This document shows positions 7,430 through 16,547 of a stretch of 43,867 bases of DNA, piece by piece. The position numbers were made by a program, and so were the translations under genes. Below the pieces are notes generated by a model. It was not told the DNA's origin and searched no databases. It saw only the letters and a program-made list of their open reading frames with translations. Source of the DNA: Prevotella sp. (GTDB lineage Bacteria; Bacteroidota; Bacteroidia; Bacteroidales; Bacteroidaceae); contig JAFPZD010000018.1 in the NCBI GenBank assembly GCA_017417465.1, positions 1 through 43,867 on the forward strand, given 5' to 3'. Each line of letters opens with the position of its first letter. Positions within the stretch are counted from its first letter, which is position 1.

Positions 7430-10400
7430 ATGGCAGGACAATTTGGAAAAACATGGTGGGGCAATGAGTGGTTGAAGTCGCTCACACACATTGATTATGC
7501 GAACCGCATTCCACGGGGCTCAGCGTATGCCAGAAAGGGAGCGGTGAAAAGTATTGACGTAAAAGAGAATGTCATTACGGCAAGGGTGAGCGGCAGCCGC
7601 CCGACTCCCTACAAGGTGACCATTCGCGTGCCGCTGTTCAAGAAAGAACAGACAGAGTCTCTGATGAGGAAGCTGCTGGAACAGCCTGCGCTCATCTCGA
7701 AACTGCTGAACCGCGAACTCGACCCGGAGGTGTTCCAAGTGGCCAAGCGCATCGGGCTGAACCTGTTCCCGCAACGGTGGAGCGACCTCGACATGAACTG
7801 CTCGTGCCCTGACTGGGCGGTGCCGTGCAAGCATCTGGCGGCAGTCATCTATATGATGAGCCGCGAGATTGACAACGACCCGTTCCTGGTGTTCTCGATG
7901 CATGGGATGGATTTACTCGACGAACTGAAAAAGAGGAACGTGGAGATTGAGAAAGAGCAGGTGATGGATGTGCCGGATGTAATGACGCTCTATGCGGCCA
8001 GAGAGAATGACAAGGACACTCTAATCGAACAGGACGTGATTGACCGTGTGGATGTCACCGGTTTGTGCGACATCACCGAGGCTCTGGCCAATCTGCTGCC
8101 TATCGCCCCGTCGTTTTCACTACACAAGGACTTCCAGCAAGTATATGCCGCAGAGATGGGGCTGCTCTCACGAAAGGCTCAGCATGTATTAGACGGCAAA
8201 CTGAAACTCGGCTTCTCACGTTACGGCGAGCATTACGACTTGAAGCGCGACTCCCATATCGCCTATCTTGTAAACCGTGTCGGACAGGTGTTTCCCATGA
8301 TGGGTAAGCTGAGTGACTTCGATCCTATGAAAGCTTACTGGGGCGACAACATCCTCGATAGTCTTATAGACCTGCCTGCCGACCTCCTGAGCGACTACGA
8401 CCTTTCGGTGCAGGCCATGCACCAGGTGTTTTTGTGTGCGCTTCACCTGCTGGCCAAGGGTGCCGTGGTGCCGATGATTGTAAGGGTCGCCGATGAGTAC
8501 GATATACGCTGGTTGCCCGCCATGATTTCCGCCGAGGTGGCGCAGGTGGTGCAAGCCTTGGACAAGACGTTGCCACCTGACTTGCTGACCATCGTGGCAA
8601 AGAAAGGCCGAGGACTGACAACGGTGCAGATAGAAAACGAAGCCGAGTGCTTGCTCAGTTACGTGCTTAGGCGGCTGATAGACGTGCTCAGCAATTTTGC
8701 AGAGCAGAGTGCCGTGTTTGGCCTCTTCTTCAAACATTACACATATCCCTTTTCCGACATCGGAGAAAAAGCCATACCTGGCGCCATCCGCTCGTGGCTC
8801 GACCGCTTCTTCCTCTCTCAACGTAAGTTCCATCCCTCATTGCTCATTTCAGAAAATGAATTCGGCGAGTTCACGCTTGATGTAGCGATAGACCGTGACG
8901 GCGAGGCCATGCTCCTGAAGGACATCCTCCACGATGAGAAGATGGCGGCTCAGCGGTTCACGATTCTCAAAGAGCTGTCGCTGCTGTCGTCGCTCGTACG
9001 AGGACTGGAGATGTATATCAACCGCGATGGCATGACGCCCATTGTCTTCACTCTGGGCGAGTTCACACAGTTCCTGTTCAATGCCATTCCTGCCATCCGG
9101 CTGCTGGGTGTGAAGGTCTTGCTGCCTAAGTCGCTACAGGACATCATCCGCCCGAAGGTAAGCATGAAAATCTCGAAGAAACAGACCGACGGCAAGACCT
9201 ATCTGCGCCTCGACGAGATGCTGCAGTTCGACTGGCAGGTGGCACTGGGCAATAAACTCATCACGCCGGCAGAGTTCGAGAACCTGACGCGCCGTGCCAT
9301 TGGTCTTATCCGCTTCAAGCAGCAGTACATCTACGTCAACGAACAGGACATCGAACGGCTGAGGAAAGCCTTTGAGGGCAGTCGGCCAATGAGTGCTACA
9401 CAGATGCTTCAGGCCGCCCTGACCGAGAGCTACGACCGTGCCCCCATCATCCTGACCGACGAGGTACGACAGATGATACGCCAACTGACCGAACAGGCCG
9501 AGATACCTGTGCCACAAGGTATCACAGCCACGTTGCGTCCCTACCAGGAACGGGGCTTCTCGTGGATGTACCGCAACTTCCGCATTGGCTTTGGCAGTAT
9601 TATTGCCGATGACATGGGACTTGGAAAGACACTGCAGGTCATCACGCTGCTACAAAAGCTGAAAGACGAAGGAGCACTTCGCTCAGCCTCGGGAAGGGTA
9701 GGGGGAAGCCCTGCGCTGATCGTCGTACCCACGGGCCTCGTGACTAACTGGCAGGCCGAAATAGCCCGCTTCGCGCCATCGCTCAGCGTCTTTACCTATT
9801 ACGGTCCGCAACGTGATCTGAAGGCGTTTAAAGAGACTGATATTCTCTTGACGACCTACGGCGTGCTGCGCTCTGACGTCACCAAGCTAAAGAAGCTCCC
9901 GTGGCTCGCCGTCATCATCGACGAGGCCCAGAACATCAAGAATGCCGATACCGCACAGAGTAAGGCCGTGCGCTCCGTCCCCGCCAAACTCCATATCGCC
10001 ATGAGCGGCACACCCGTCGAAAACCGCCTCTCTGAGTTCTGGAGCATCATGGACTTCGCCAATCAAGGCTACCTTGGTTCGGCAAAGGGTTTCAAGGAGG
10101 AGTTTGCCAATCCGATACAACGCGAGGGTGACCAGCAGGTGGCCAACCGCTTCCGGCAGATAACGGCTCCCTTCTTGTTGAGACGCCTGAAGTCAGACAA
10201 AACCATTATCAGTGACCTACCTGACAAGATTGAGCAGAACGAGCTGGCCCTTCTGACCGAGCGCCAGGCAGCCCTCTATCAGGAGACGCTCGAACAGGCG
10301 ATGCAGGCCATCGAAGGCATCGAGGCGACTGACCAAAAGTCGCTCTTCGTGCGCCAGGGTCTCGTGCTGCAGATGATTCTTGCCCTCAAGCAGATATGCA

Positions 10401-10966
10401 ACCATCCAGCGTTGTTCCTCAAGAATGGCGACTTCAATCCAGAGCTGTCGGGGAAGACGGAGATGCTGATTTCGCTCCTCGAGAGCATCGTCGAGAGCGG
10501 ACAGAAGGTGCTTGTCTTCACCCAATTCCGTGAGATGGGCGACATGCTGCAGCAGATGATAGAACAGCGACTAGGCCAAAAGCCGTTGTTCCTTCATGGT
10601 GGTTGCAGCATCAAGGAACGCCAGGCGATGGTGGAGCGTTTCCAACAGAACACGCGCGGCGACCAGATTTTCCTGCTGTCGCTGAAAGCTGCAGGCACAG
10701 GTCTTAACCTCACTGCCGCCAGCCACGTCATACACTACGACCTCTGGTGGAATCCCGCTGTCGAGGCTCAGGCCACCGACCGTGCCTACCGCATCGGCCA
10801 GCATCAGAACGTCCTCGTCCACCGCTTCATCACTCAGAACACTTTCGAGGAACGCATCGACCAGATGATTCAGGACAAGCGTCACCTCGCAGACATGACC
10901 GTAGCCAGCGGCGAGAGTTGGATTGGCAAGCTGAGCAATAGCGAACTGAGGGAAATCTTTACTTGA
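7430..10966 (+). CDS. SWIM zinc-finger SNF2-family helicase
   Basis: 1178 residues, cytoplasmic, Swi2/Snf2 superfamily-2 ATPase related to RapA/HepA-type translocases. The N-terminal part has a SWIM finger (C-S-C-P-D-W-x-V-P-C-K-H, about residues 123-134). The C-terminal half has the motor: Walker A DDMGLGKT (about 726-733), DEAQ box (about 829-832), motif III MSGTPVENRLSEFW, and the motif V/VI stretch LKAAGTGLNLTAA with Q-A-x-D-R-A-Y-R-I-G-Q. Such proteins move on duplex DNA and remodel protein-DNA complexes; the partner is unknown and no methylase, nuclease or defence gene adjoins it. The leader is a T/C-rich tract after the microsatellite, without a Shine-Dalgarno sequence. The last 8 bp overlap the convergent peroxidase gene. 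Confidence 0.93.
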   Translation: MAGQFGKTWWGNEWLKSLTHIDYANRIPRGSAYARKGAVKSIDVKENVITARVSGSRPTPYKVTIRVPLFKKEQTESLMRKLLEQPALISKLLNRELDPEVFQVAKRIGLNLFPQRWSDLDMNCSCPDWAVPCKHLAAVIYMMSREIDNDPFLVFSMHGMDLLDELKKRNVEIEKEQVMDVPDVMTLYAARENDKDTLIEQDVIDRVDVTGLCDITEALANLLPIAPSFSLHKDFQQVYAAEMGLLSRKAQHVLDGKLKLGFSRYGEHYDLKRDSHIAYLVNRVGQVFPMMGKLSDFDPMKAYWGDNILDSLIDLPADLLSDYDLSVQAMHQVFLCALHLLAKGAVVPMIVRVADEYDIRWLPAMISAEVAQVVQALDKTLPPDLLTIVAKKGRGLTTVQIENEAECLLSYVLRRLIDVLSNFAEQSAVFGLFFKHYTYPFSDIGEKAIPGAIRSWLDRFFLSQRKFHPSLLISENEFGEFTLDVAIDRDGEAMLLKDILHDEKMAAQRFTILKELSLLSSLVRGLEMYINRDGMTPIVFTLGEFTQFLFNAIPAIRLLGVKVLLPKSLQDIIRPKVSMKISKKQTDGKTYLRLDEMLQFDWQVALGNKLITPAEFENLTRRAIGLIRFKQQYIYVNEQDIERLRKAFEGSRPMSATQMLQAALTESYDRAPIILTDEVRQMIRQLTEQAEIPVPQGITATLRPYQERGFSWMYRNFRIGFGSIIADDMGLGKTLQVITLLQKLKDEGALRSASGRVGGSPALIVVPTGLVTNWQAEIARFAPSLSVFTYYGPQRDLKAFKETDILLTTYGVLRSDVTKLKKLPWLAVIIDEAQNIKNADTAQSKAVRSVPAKLHIAMSGTPVENRLSEFWSIMDFANQGYLGSAKGFKEEFANPIQREGDQQVANRFRQITAPFLLRRLKSDKTIISDLPDKIEQNELALLTERQAALYQETLEQAMQAIEGIEATDQKSLFVRQGLVLQMILALKQICNHPALFLKNGDFNPELSGKTEMLISLLESIVESGQKVLVFTQFREMGDMLQQMIEQRLGQKPLFLHGGCSIKERQAMVERFQQNTRGDQIFLLSLKAAGTGLNLTAASHVIHYDLWWNPAVEAQATDRAYRIGQHQNVLVHRFITQNTFEERIDQMIQDKRHLADMTVASGESWIGKLSNSELREIFT

Positions 10967-12095
10967 CGTACTTCACCTTCGAGGCGTCGCGAGGTTTGGC
11001 GGCGGGCTGCTCGTCAGGGTATCCAACGGCGATGATGTAGTTCAGCTTATAGTCGGCAGGGATGTCAAGACGGTCGAGGAAAAACTTGCACTTCTCGTTC
11101 GACAGCAGGAAGCGGACAGGCCCTCCCAGACAGCAGGTGCCAAGACCCATCGACTGGGCAGCCAGCATCATGTTCTCACCCAGCAGGCCGGCATCCAGCT
11201 CGCCACCGCCATTGACGGGCGTGCAGACACAAATCAGGTTGGGCGCGTTACGGAACATGTTCTTGAAGTCCTTGTCGCGCTTTACCATCTCAGCGTTCTC
11301 CTGCTTATAAACCTCTGTCACATCGGCTATCAGCTTCTGGTCTTCCACCACGCGGACAACCCACGGTTGACGGTTCATTCCACTCGGCGCATTGATGCCC
11401 GCACGGACAACGACCTCCAGCATCTCGTGTTCCACAGGCTTGTCGAGGTACTTGCGTACAGAGCGGCGTGCCATGATGTTGCTCAGGACGGGGTTCAGTT
11501 CCATGTACACATCGGTTTCAAGGTCGCTCATCTGGTCGGTTGGCTCGTAGCGCTTCACAACACGTCCGTCACGCGAGACGAGGAACTTGGTGAAGTTCCA
11601 CTTGATGTCAGACTTCTTGTCGTAGTCAGGATCCTGCTTGCGAAGCATCCCGTCCATCATTTTCCCGCGCTGGTCGTTGAGATCGAAGCCGCCAAAGCCT
11701 TTCTGTGCCTTCAGATAGGTGTAGAGTGGGGACTCGTCGGGGCCGTTGACGTCAATCTTATCAAACTGTGGGAAGTGGATGTCGAAGTTGGCGGTGCAGA
11801 ACTGGTGAATCTCCTGGATCGTGCCGGGTGCCTGCTGGCCAAACTGGTTGCATGGGAAGTCGAGAATCACTAAACCAGCGCTACCATACTTCTCGTAGAG
11901 AGCCTCCAGCTCCTTGTACTGCGGCGTGAAACCACAACGTGTCGCCGTGTTAACAATCAGCAGCACCTTGCCTTTGTACGCCTTGAGCGACACGTCCTTG
12001 CCCGCATCGTCCTTTACATTGAAATCATAGATACCTTGTGCTGAGGTCGTCAGCACACAAACCATCGCCATAAGGCTGAAAATCAGTTTTCTCAT
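10959..12095 (-). CDS. secreted glutathione peroxidase-nitroreductase fusion
   Basis: 378 residues in two domains. Residues 1-20 are a signal peptide ending SAQ. Residues about 21-190 form a thioredoxin-fold glutathione peroxidase: peroxidatic Cys54 in NTATRCGFTPQY, Gln84 in FPCNQFGQ, and the W-N-F-T-K motif near 170. Cysteine, not selenocysteine, is encoded. Residues about 205-378 form an FMN-dependent nitroreductase: RRSVRKYLDKPV, then N-A-P-S-G-M-N-R-Q-P-W, then GLGTCCLGG. A peroxide-reducing domain is thus joined to a flavin reductase domain, presumably in the periplasm; whether electrons pass between them is inference. The upstream glycerate kinase gene lies 80 bp away on the same strand. 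The 3' end overlaps the SNF2 gene by 8 bp. Confidence 0.9.
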   Translation of the reverse strand: MRKLIFSLMAMVCVLTTSAQGIYDFNVKDDAGKDVSLKAYKGKVLLIVNTATRCGFTPQYKELEALYEKYGSAGLVILDFPCNQFGQQAPGTIQEIHQFCTANFDIHFPQFDKIDVNGPDESPLYTYLKAQKGFGGFDLNDQRGKMMDGMLRKQDPDYDKKSDIKWNFTKFLVSRDGRVVKRYEPTDQMSDLETDVYMELNPVLSNIMARRSVRKYLDKPVEHEMLEVVVRAGINAPSGMNRQPWVVRVVEDQKLIADVTEVYKQENAEMVKRDKDFKNMFRNAPNLICVCTPVNGGGELDAGLLGENMMLAAQSMGLGTCCLGGPVRFLLSNEKCKFFLDRLDIPADYKLNYIIAVGYPDEQPAAKPRDASKVKYVK

Positions 12096-12139
12096 ACTAG
12101 TCCGTTTTTTTGTTTGAGGTGAATATTAAATCTTAATTC

Positions 12140-12190
12140 AATTTCCAACCTTAATAACTCCTAACTCCTAACTCCTCACTCCTCACAACT
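12140..12190 (-). repeat. heptameric repeat at the 3' end of the glycerate kinase gene
   Basis: Read on the minus strand this is GTGAGGAGTGAGGAGTTAGG and on, the same GGAGTTA family as at 7048-7321. The repeat enters the last codons of the glycerate kinase gene (C-terminal S-C-E-E and the stop at 12176-12178) and fills most of the spacer to the next gene. Confidence 0.8.
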
Positions 12191-13240
12191 CACGACTCTG
12201 CCGACCGTTTCGCTGACATGCTGCATCGCCACCGCTTTGCGCATGGCCTCTTCGAGGGGAATCCCTTCGGGGTTGATACACGACACGTGGGCGAAGCCAG
12301 CCCTAAGCAGCTCATCGCGGTCGCTAATGCGGCCTGCAATCAGGCAGACGGGCACCCGCCCTGATTGTTGGAGAATTCCCATAGGCAACTTACCCATCAG
12401 TGTCTGGCGGTCGGCCGAGCCTTCGCCCGTGATGACCAAACTGGCATCATTGACAATCTCATCGAAATTGATGGTTTCGAGCAATAGTCGGATACCTGAC
12501 CTGCGATCAGCATTCAGATATTGCAGGAAGGCGTAACCCAATCCGCCGGCAGCCCCAGCCCCCGGCATCGAAGACCGGTCATAGCCGAAATGCCGCGCAG
12601 ACACTTCGGCAAACTTCCTGGCTCGTGCGTCCAAAGCGATCACTTCATCAGCCGTTGCACCCTTTTGCGGTGCAAAGACATGGGCGGCACCATTCTCACC
12701 ATAAAGCGGATTCTCGACATCAGATGCAATCGTAAACCTTACATGCTTAAGTTCGTCTATATCACTGAATTGTCCTCGTTTTTCAAAAGTATCAATAAGG
12801 GCACGGAGCATTCCTATTCCAGCATCGCTCGTGGCACTGCCGCCAAGCCCTACGATGACGTGGCGGGCACCTTTGCACACGGCATCGGCAACCAGCAGGC
12901 CAGTCCCATAACTGGTTGTCACCATCGGGTGGCGCTCCTCTTTCCTCAGCAATGTCAGTCCACTGGCTTGGGCAATCTCTATCACGGCCGTTGTGTCCTT
13001 CATCAGATATTTTGCCGTCACGGGGCGCATCAACGGATCGCGCACCACCGTCTCAACCATCTTTCCGCCCGCAAGGGCTGACGAGAAAGCATCGATGAAG
13101 CCCTCGCCACCATCGCTGACTGGCACCTTCACAACCTCTGCATCAGGACGAACAAGCCTGACGCCCTCGGCAGCTGCCTGATTCGCCTCGATTGACGTCA
13201 GTGAACCTTTGAAAGAATCAATTGCTACGACCACCTTCAT
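12176..13240 (-). CDS. glycerate kinase
   Basis: 354 residues, GlxK/GarK-type glycerate kinase family (Pfam Gly_kinase), cytoplasmic. It phosphorylates D-glycerate with ATP; the product position (2- or 3-phosphoglycerate) cannot be read from the sequence. The N-terminus V-V-A-I-D-S-F-K-G-S-L-T-S, the P-V-S-D-G-G-E-G-F stretch, G-L-G-G-S-A-T-S-D-A-G and V-I-T-G-E-G-S-A-D are family hallmarks. It is divergent from the acetylesterase gene across a 119-bp spacer with a -7 box for each direction. The last codons are made of the heptamer repeat, so the final four residues (SCEE) are probably not conserved. Confidence 0.92.
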   Translation of the reverse strand: MKVVVAIDSFKGSLTSIEANQAAAEGVRLVRPDAEVVKVPVSDGGEGFIDAFSSALAGGKMVETVVRDPLMRPVTAKYLMKDTTAVIEIAQASGLTLLRKEERHPMVTTSYGTGLLVADAVCKGARHVIVGLGGSATSDAGIGMLRALIDTFEKRGQFSDIDELKHVRFTIASDVENPLYGENGAAHVFAPQKGATADEVIALDARARKFAEVSARHFGYDRSSMPGAGAAGGLGYAFLQYLNADRRSGIRLLLETINFDEIVNDASLVITGEGSADRQTLMGKLPMGILQQSGRVPVCLIAGRISDRDELLRAGFAHVSCINPEGIPLEEAMRKAVAMQHVSETVGRVVSCEE

Positions 13241-13275
13241 AATGGTTGAATACCTAAATAGACTTAATTTTTCGG

Positions 13276-13283
13276 CAAAGATA
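13276..13283 (-). promoter_or_regulatory. -7 box for the glycerate kinase gene
   Basis: On the minus strand this reads TATCTTTG, matching TAnnTTTG, 35 bp upstream of the ATG at 13240. I see no TTG at the expected -33 position. Confidence 0.55.
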
Positions 13284-13305
13284 ATGATTATTGCGGAATT
13301 ATTGC

Positions 13306-13313
13306 TACTTTTG
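13306..13313 (+). promoter_or_regulatory. -7 box for the acetylesterase gene
   Basis: TACTTTTG, matching TAnnTTTG, lies 46 bp before the ATG at 13360. The -33 element is weak. It is divergent from the glycerate kinase -7 box only 22 bp away, so the two promoters overlap. Confidence 0.55.
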
Positions 13314-13359
13314 CATCAATAATTAGCATTGTTTATCAACTCCAAAACTCCTCACAACA

Positions 13360-14184
13360 ATGAAGCAGGTATTTATTTCTCTTTTAATGATGATGGGAAC
13401 AATTCATTTACACGCACAGGATCCACAGTTTTGGATTTTCCTTTGTTTTGGACAATCTAACATGGCGGGCTCGGCACCAATTGAAGCACAGGACTCCATA
13501 GTGAGCGAACGCTTTCTGAGCCTGGCAACGACCGACGGTGGCGACGGTCGTGTGATGGGCACATGGCGAAAGGCCATTCCGCCCCTCTGCCGTGCTGACG
13601 CCCGACTCAGTCCTGCCGACTATTTCGGGCGGACCCTGCTCGAAATGGTGCCCGAGGATGTGCGCATCGGCATCGTGTCAGTTGCTGTGGAAGGCTGTCC
13701 CATTACGTTCTTCGACAAGGATAGGAACGACACCCTTATTGCCAAGGAAGAGCGCGACTGGATGAACAGCATCCTCGACAAGTATGGCCGCGACCCCTAT
13801 GAGCGGCTGGTGAGCATGGCAAAGATTGCCGCCAAGGATGGTGTCATCAAGGGCATCCTGCTGCATCAGGGTGAGACGGATGCTTACAACGACGATTGGG
13901 GAAAGACGGTGAGAAAGATCTACCGTGACCTGCAGCAGGAGCTTCAGTTCGACTCGACGGCAGTCCCCCTGCTTGTTGGCGAGGTGGTGCGCGAGGAGTA
14001 TGGTGGCATCTGCGCCCACGCTAACCCCACTATCAACGACATTGCCAAACACTATCCGAACACGTACGTCGTGTCGTCGGAGGGCTGTCTGCCTGGTGAC
14101 GACCATCTTCATTTCAGCTCTGAGGGCTACAGGCGTCTCGGGCGCAACTATGCCCTGCGATATCTGGAAGTTACGAAGCCATAA
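13360..14184 (+). CDS. secreted SGNH-type acetylesterase (SASA/CE6-like)
   Basis: 274 residues with a signal peptide (cleavage after L-H-A-Q, about residue 20). SGNH-hydrolase signatures: block I F-G-Q-S-N-M with Ser33, L-H-Q-G-E-T-D around 168-173, and the C-terminal D-D-H-L-H-F with Asp248 and His251 as likely catalytic pair. This is the sialate O-acetylesterase/acetylxylan esterase (DUF303, CE6-like) family, which removes O-acetyl groups from glycans. Location is periplasmic or cell surface. The genuine substrate, xylan or sialic acid, cannot be decided here. It is monocistronic, followed by a GC-rich hairpin. Confidence 0.88.
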   Translation: MKQVFISLLMMMGTIHLHAQDPQFWIFLCFGQSNMAGSAPIEAQDSIVSERFLSLATTDGGDGRVMGTWRKAIPPLCRADARLSPADYFGRTLLEMVPEDVRIGIVSVAVEGCPITFFDKDRNDTLIAKEERDWMNSILDKYGRDPYERLVSMAKIAAKDGVIKGILLHQGETDAYNDDWGKTVRKIYRDLQQELQFDSTAVPLLVGEVVREEYGGICAHANPTINDIAKHYPNTYVVSSEGCLPGDDHLHFSSEGYRRLGRNYALRYLEVTKP

Positions 14185-14199
14185 ATAACCCACCCCCAA

Positions 14200-14218
14200 C
14201 CCCTCCCCAAGGGAGGGG
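14200..14218 (+). terminator. GC-rich palindrome after the acetylesterase gene
   Basis: CCCCTCCC - CAA - GGGAGGGG, an 8-bp perfect stem with a 3-nt loop, 16 bp after the stop. The following sequence is only moderately T-rich. It could be a terminator or one copy of a dispersed GC-rich palindrome. Confidence 0.55.
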
Positions 14219-14316
14219 AGTTTGAATAGTTCTTCCGCTGATAATGGCGCAAAACTTCCGCTTCCAGAACTAATCAGAACTCCACCCCCGATTGGCTATG
14301 TCGTTGCCTATGAAAA

Positions 14317-14355
14317 AACGAGAAGCGAGGGACGCGGTGCCCCTCGCTTCTCGTT
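14317..14355 (-). terminator. Rho-independent terminator of the small OM barrel gene
   Basis: A perfect 15-bp stem (14317-14331 with 14341-14355, arm AACGAGAAGCGAGGG) with a 9-nt loop. On the minus strand the 3' arm runs directly into six T residues, so it ends transcription of the gene whose stop lies at 14379. The plus strand lacks a long T-tract, so it is mainly unidirectional. Confidence 0.88.
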
Positions 14356-14378
14356 ATTGATGGAAACGCGACGTGTGA

Positions 14379-14885
14379 TCAGATGGCGTAGGAGACGCCG
14401 ACTGAGATGACGGGCCGGCTGTAGCCTTGAATGATTTGGTACTTCAGATCGGCGTTAATCTTGAACTCGTCGTTCAGCGGATACTCCACACCTCCACCGA
14501 GATTCAATCCTATGCGTGTGGTAGTGCGAGTGTACTGGCGTATCTGGCGCTCGATGTCGAGGTACTGCACGTTGGCGTGCACGTAGTCGAAGCAGACACC
14601 AGCCAGGGGATAGACCCGGAAGCCGCCGTCAAGCGGGAAGATGTAGTGCAGGTTGGCACTGAAGTCCCACGACGTGATGTCGTTCTGCTCGAAATAGTAG
14701 TTAGCCGAGGCTTCGCCGCGCCACTGGTCGATGAACTCGTACTGGACCTTGGCACCAAGTCCGAACTCGTTTCGGTTTGAGTACATGCCGTAGTTCAGGT
14801 GTCCACCGACGAACATACTGCCCTCCTGGGCCATCATGGCCATGCTCATCAGCACGGCGCAACATACTGTGATAAGTCTCTTCAT
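14379..14885 (-). CDS. small outer-membrane beta-barrel protein
   Basis: 168 residues. A signal peptide (MKRLITVCCAVLMSMAMMAQ) precedes a chain of short alternating polar/aromatic strands (G-G-H-L-N-Y-G-M-Y-S, A-S-A-N-Y-Y-F-E, R-I-G-L-N-L-G-G-G-V-E-Y) typical of eight-stranded barrels of the OmpA/OmpW-like porin group. The C-terminus ends on a strand (V-I-S-V-G-V-S-Y-A-I), as OM barrels do. No periplasmic domain follows. Function unknown. The gene lies 37 bp downstream of the RNase G gene with no terminator in between, so it is probably co-transcribed, and a strong terminator follows it. Confidence 0.8.
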   Translation of the reverse strand: MKRLITVCCAVLMSMAMMAQEGSMFVGGHLNYGMYSNRNEFGLGAKVQYEFIDQWRGEASANYYFEQNDITSWDFSANLHYIFPLDGGFRVYPLAGVCFDYVHANVQYLDIERQIRQYTRTTTRIGLNLGGGVEYPLNDEFKINADLKYQIIQGYSRPVISVGVSYAI

Positions 14886-14922
14886 ATTGCTATGTTTTTG
14901 TTTTTGGCTTTAAAGGCCATTG

Positions 14923-16500
14923 TTACTTTGTCACTTCGTTCTCTTCCTGCATGTCGATGAACTCGTTCTTCTGATCGAAGAATTCATATTGCAGGAAGGC
15001 GAGTTTCTGGTTCGGAATGATGCGCACGCCAAGTCCGTACTTCAGCTGCCATCGGCGTTTGAGCGATAGGACGCCCGAGTTGATGTATGCAGCGACATAG
15101 GGGTGTACGTGGAGTGTGAATCGCTTGATGCCTATCTTGTTGACAAGCCTGTCAATTTTGCTCTCTAACTGGTCGGTAAACAGGATGCTCGACTTGATTT
15201 TTCCGCTGCCATGGCAAGTGGGACAACTCTCTTCGACGGCAACGTCCATAGCTGGCCGTACGCGCTGTCGTGTGATTTGCATTAGTCCGAACTTGCTGAG
15301 TGGCAAGATGTTGTGTCGTGCGCGGTCTTTCTTCATGTTCTCGCACATGCGCTCGTAGAGCATCTGGCGGTCTTCGGCGAGGTTCATGTCGATAAAGTCG
15401 ACGACGATGATACCGCCCATGTCGCGCAGTCGCAGCTGTCGTGCCAGCTCGTCGGCGGCGCCAAGGTTCGTCTCAAGGGCGTTGGCTTCCTGTCCGTTTT
15501 CTTTCTTGATGCGCGTACCGCTGTTGACGTCGACGACGTGCATGGCTTCGGTGTGCTCGATGATGAGGTATGCGCCACGCTTGTAGTTGACCGTTCGACC
15601 GAATCCAGACTTTAGCTGTTTGGTGACATTGAAATTGTCGAAAATGGGAACGTTGCCTTTGTAGAGTTTCACGATGTCGGCCTTGTCGGGGGCTATCATA
15701 GTGATGTAGTCGTGAATCTGCTGGAAGATGTCGGCATCGTTGACATGGATTCCGTCGTAGGTGGGGTTGAAAAGGTCGCGTAGCAATGCTACGGCACGCG
15801 TTTGTTCCTCGGTCAGCAGCACCGGTGAGGTGGTGGCTTTCTGCACTTTGGCGATGGTGTCGTCCCACTTCTTAAGCAGGGCCTTGAGCTCAGCGTCGAG
15901 CTCGGCAGCACGCTTGCCTTCAGCGACGGTGCGCACGATGACGCCGAAATTCTTGGGCTTCATGCTTTGCACAAGTTGCTTCAGGCGTGAGCGCTCTTCG
16001 CCTCGCTTGATTTTTGTCGACACCGACACTTTGTCGCCGAAGGGCAGCAGCACCATGTAGCGTCCTGCGAAGCTGAGCTCGCATGTGAGGCGTGGTCCCT
16101 TGGTGTTGATGGGCTCCTTGACAATCTGCACCATGATTTCCTGACCAACCTTCAGGACGTTCTGAATGCTGCCGTCCTTGGGCAGGTCGGGCTGGTGGGT
16201 GGCTTTCTGGATGGGGTAGAGCTTCTTGCGGTCGCTGGTGACCTGTTTGAGGTATTTCTCGTAAGAGCTGAATTGCAGACCTAAGTCAAGATAGTGAAGG
16301 AAAGCGTCCTTCTCCGAACCCACGTCAACGAAGCAAGCATTAAGTCCAGGCATGAGCTTTCGCACCTTGCCTAAGTAGATGTTTCCCACGGCGAACGATG
16401 CTTCGCGCGTCTCGTTCTGATACTCCACCAAGCTCTTGTCCTCGAGCAGTGCGATGGAGATCTCCTTGGGTTGCACATCAATGATTACTTCACTTGTCAT
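14923..16500 (-). CDS. rng: ribonuclease G (RNase E/G family)
   Basis: 525 residues, cytoplasmic endoribonuclease that matures 16S rRNA 5' ends and degrades mRNA. An S1-like domain starts near residue 38, followed by the DNase-I-like catalytic core with the Mg-binding aspartates in VVDVNSG (D324) and VVDFID (D368, D371). The zinc-link C-P-T-C-H-G-S-G lies near residue 430. Length fits RNase G; there is no long RNase E-type scaffold tail. Upstream are the tiny basic gene and HU on the same strand, with a bulged hairpin in the leader (16548-16596). Confidence 0.95.
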   Translation of the reverse strand: MTSEVIIDVQPKEISIALLEDKSLVEYQNETREASFAVGNIYLGKVRKLMPGLNACFVDVGSEKDAFLHYLDLGLQFSSYEKYLKQVTSDRKKLYPIQKATHQPDLPKDGSIQNVLKVGQEIMVQIVKEPINTKGPRLTCELSFAGRYMVLLPFGDKVSVSTKIKRGEERSRLKQLVQSMKPKNFGVIVRTVAEGKRAAELDAELKALLKKWDDTIAKVQKATTSPVLLTEEQTRAVALLRDLFNPTYDGIHVNDADIFQQIHDYITMIAPDKADIVKLYKGNVPIFDNFNVTKQLKSGFGRTVNYKRGAYLIIEHTEAMHVVDVNSGTRIKKENGQEANALETNLGAADELARQLRLRDMGGIIVVDFIDMNLAEDRQMLYERMCENMKKDRARHNILPLSKFGLMQITRQRVRPAMDVAVEESCPTCHGSGKIKSSILFTDQLESKIDRLVNKIGIKRFTLHVHPYVAAYINSGVLSLKRRWQLKYGLGVRIIPNQKLAFLQYEFFDQKNEFIDMQEENEVTK

Positions 16501-16547
16501 TGTTTTCTTGTGGTGTGTAACTTGAATTAGGGTGTGATTGTTTAGCG

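Noticed and set aside
12096-12139. Search for a separate promoter of the peroxidase-fusion gene
   Set aside because: No TAnnTTTG box is visible on the minus strand here; the gene is probably transcribed together with glycerate kinase.
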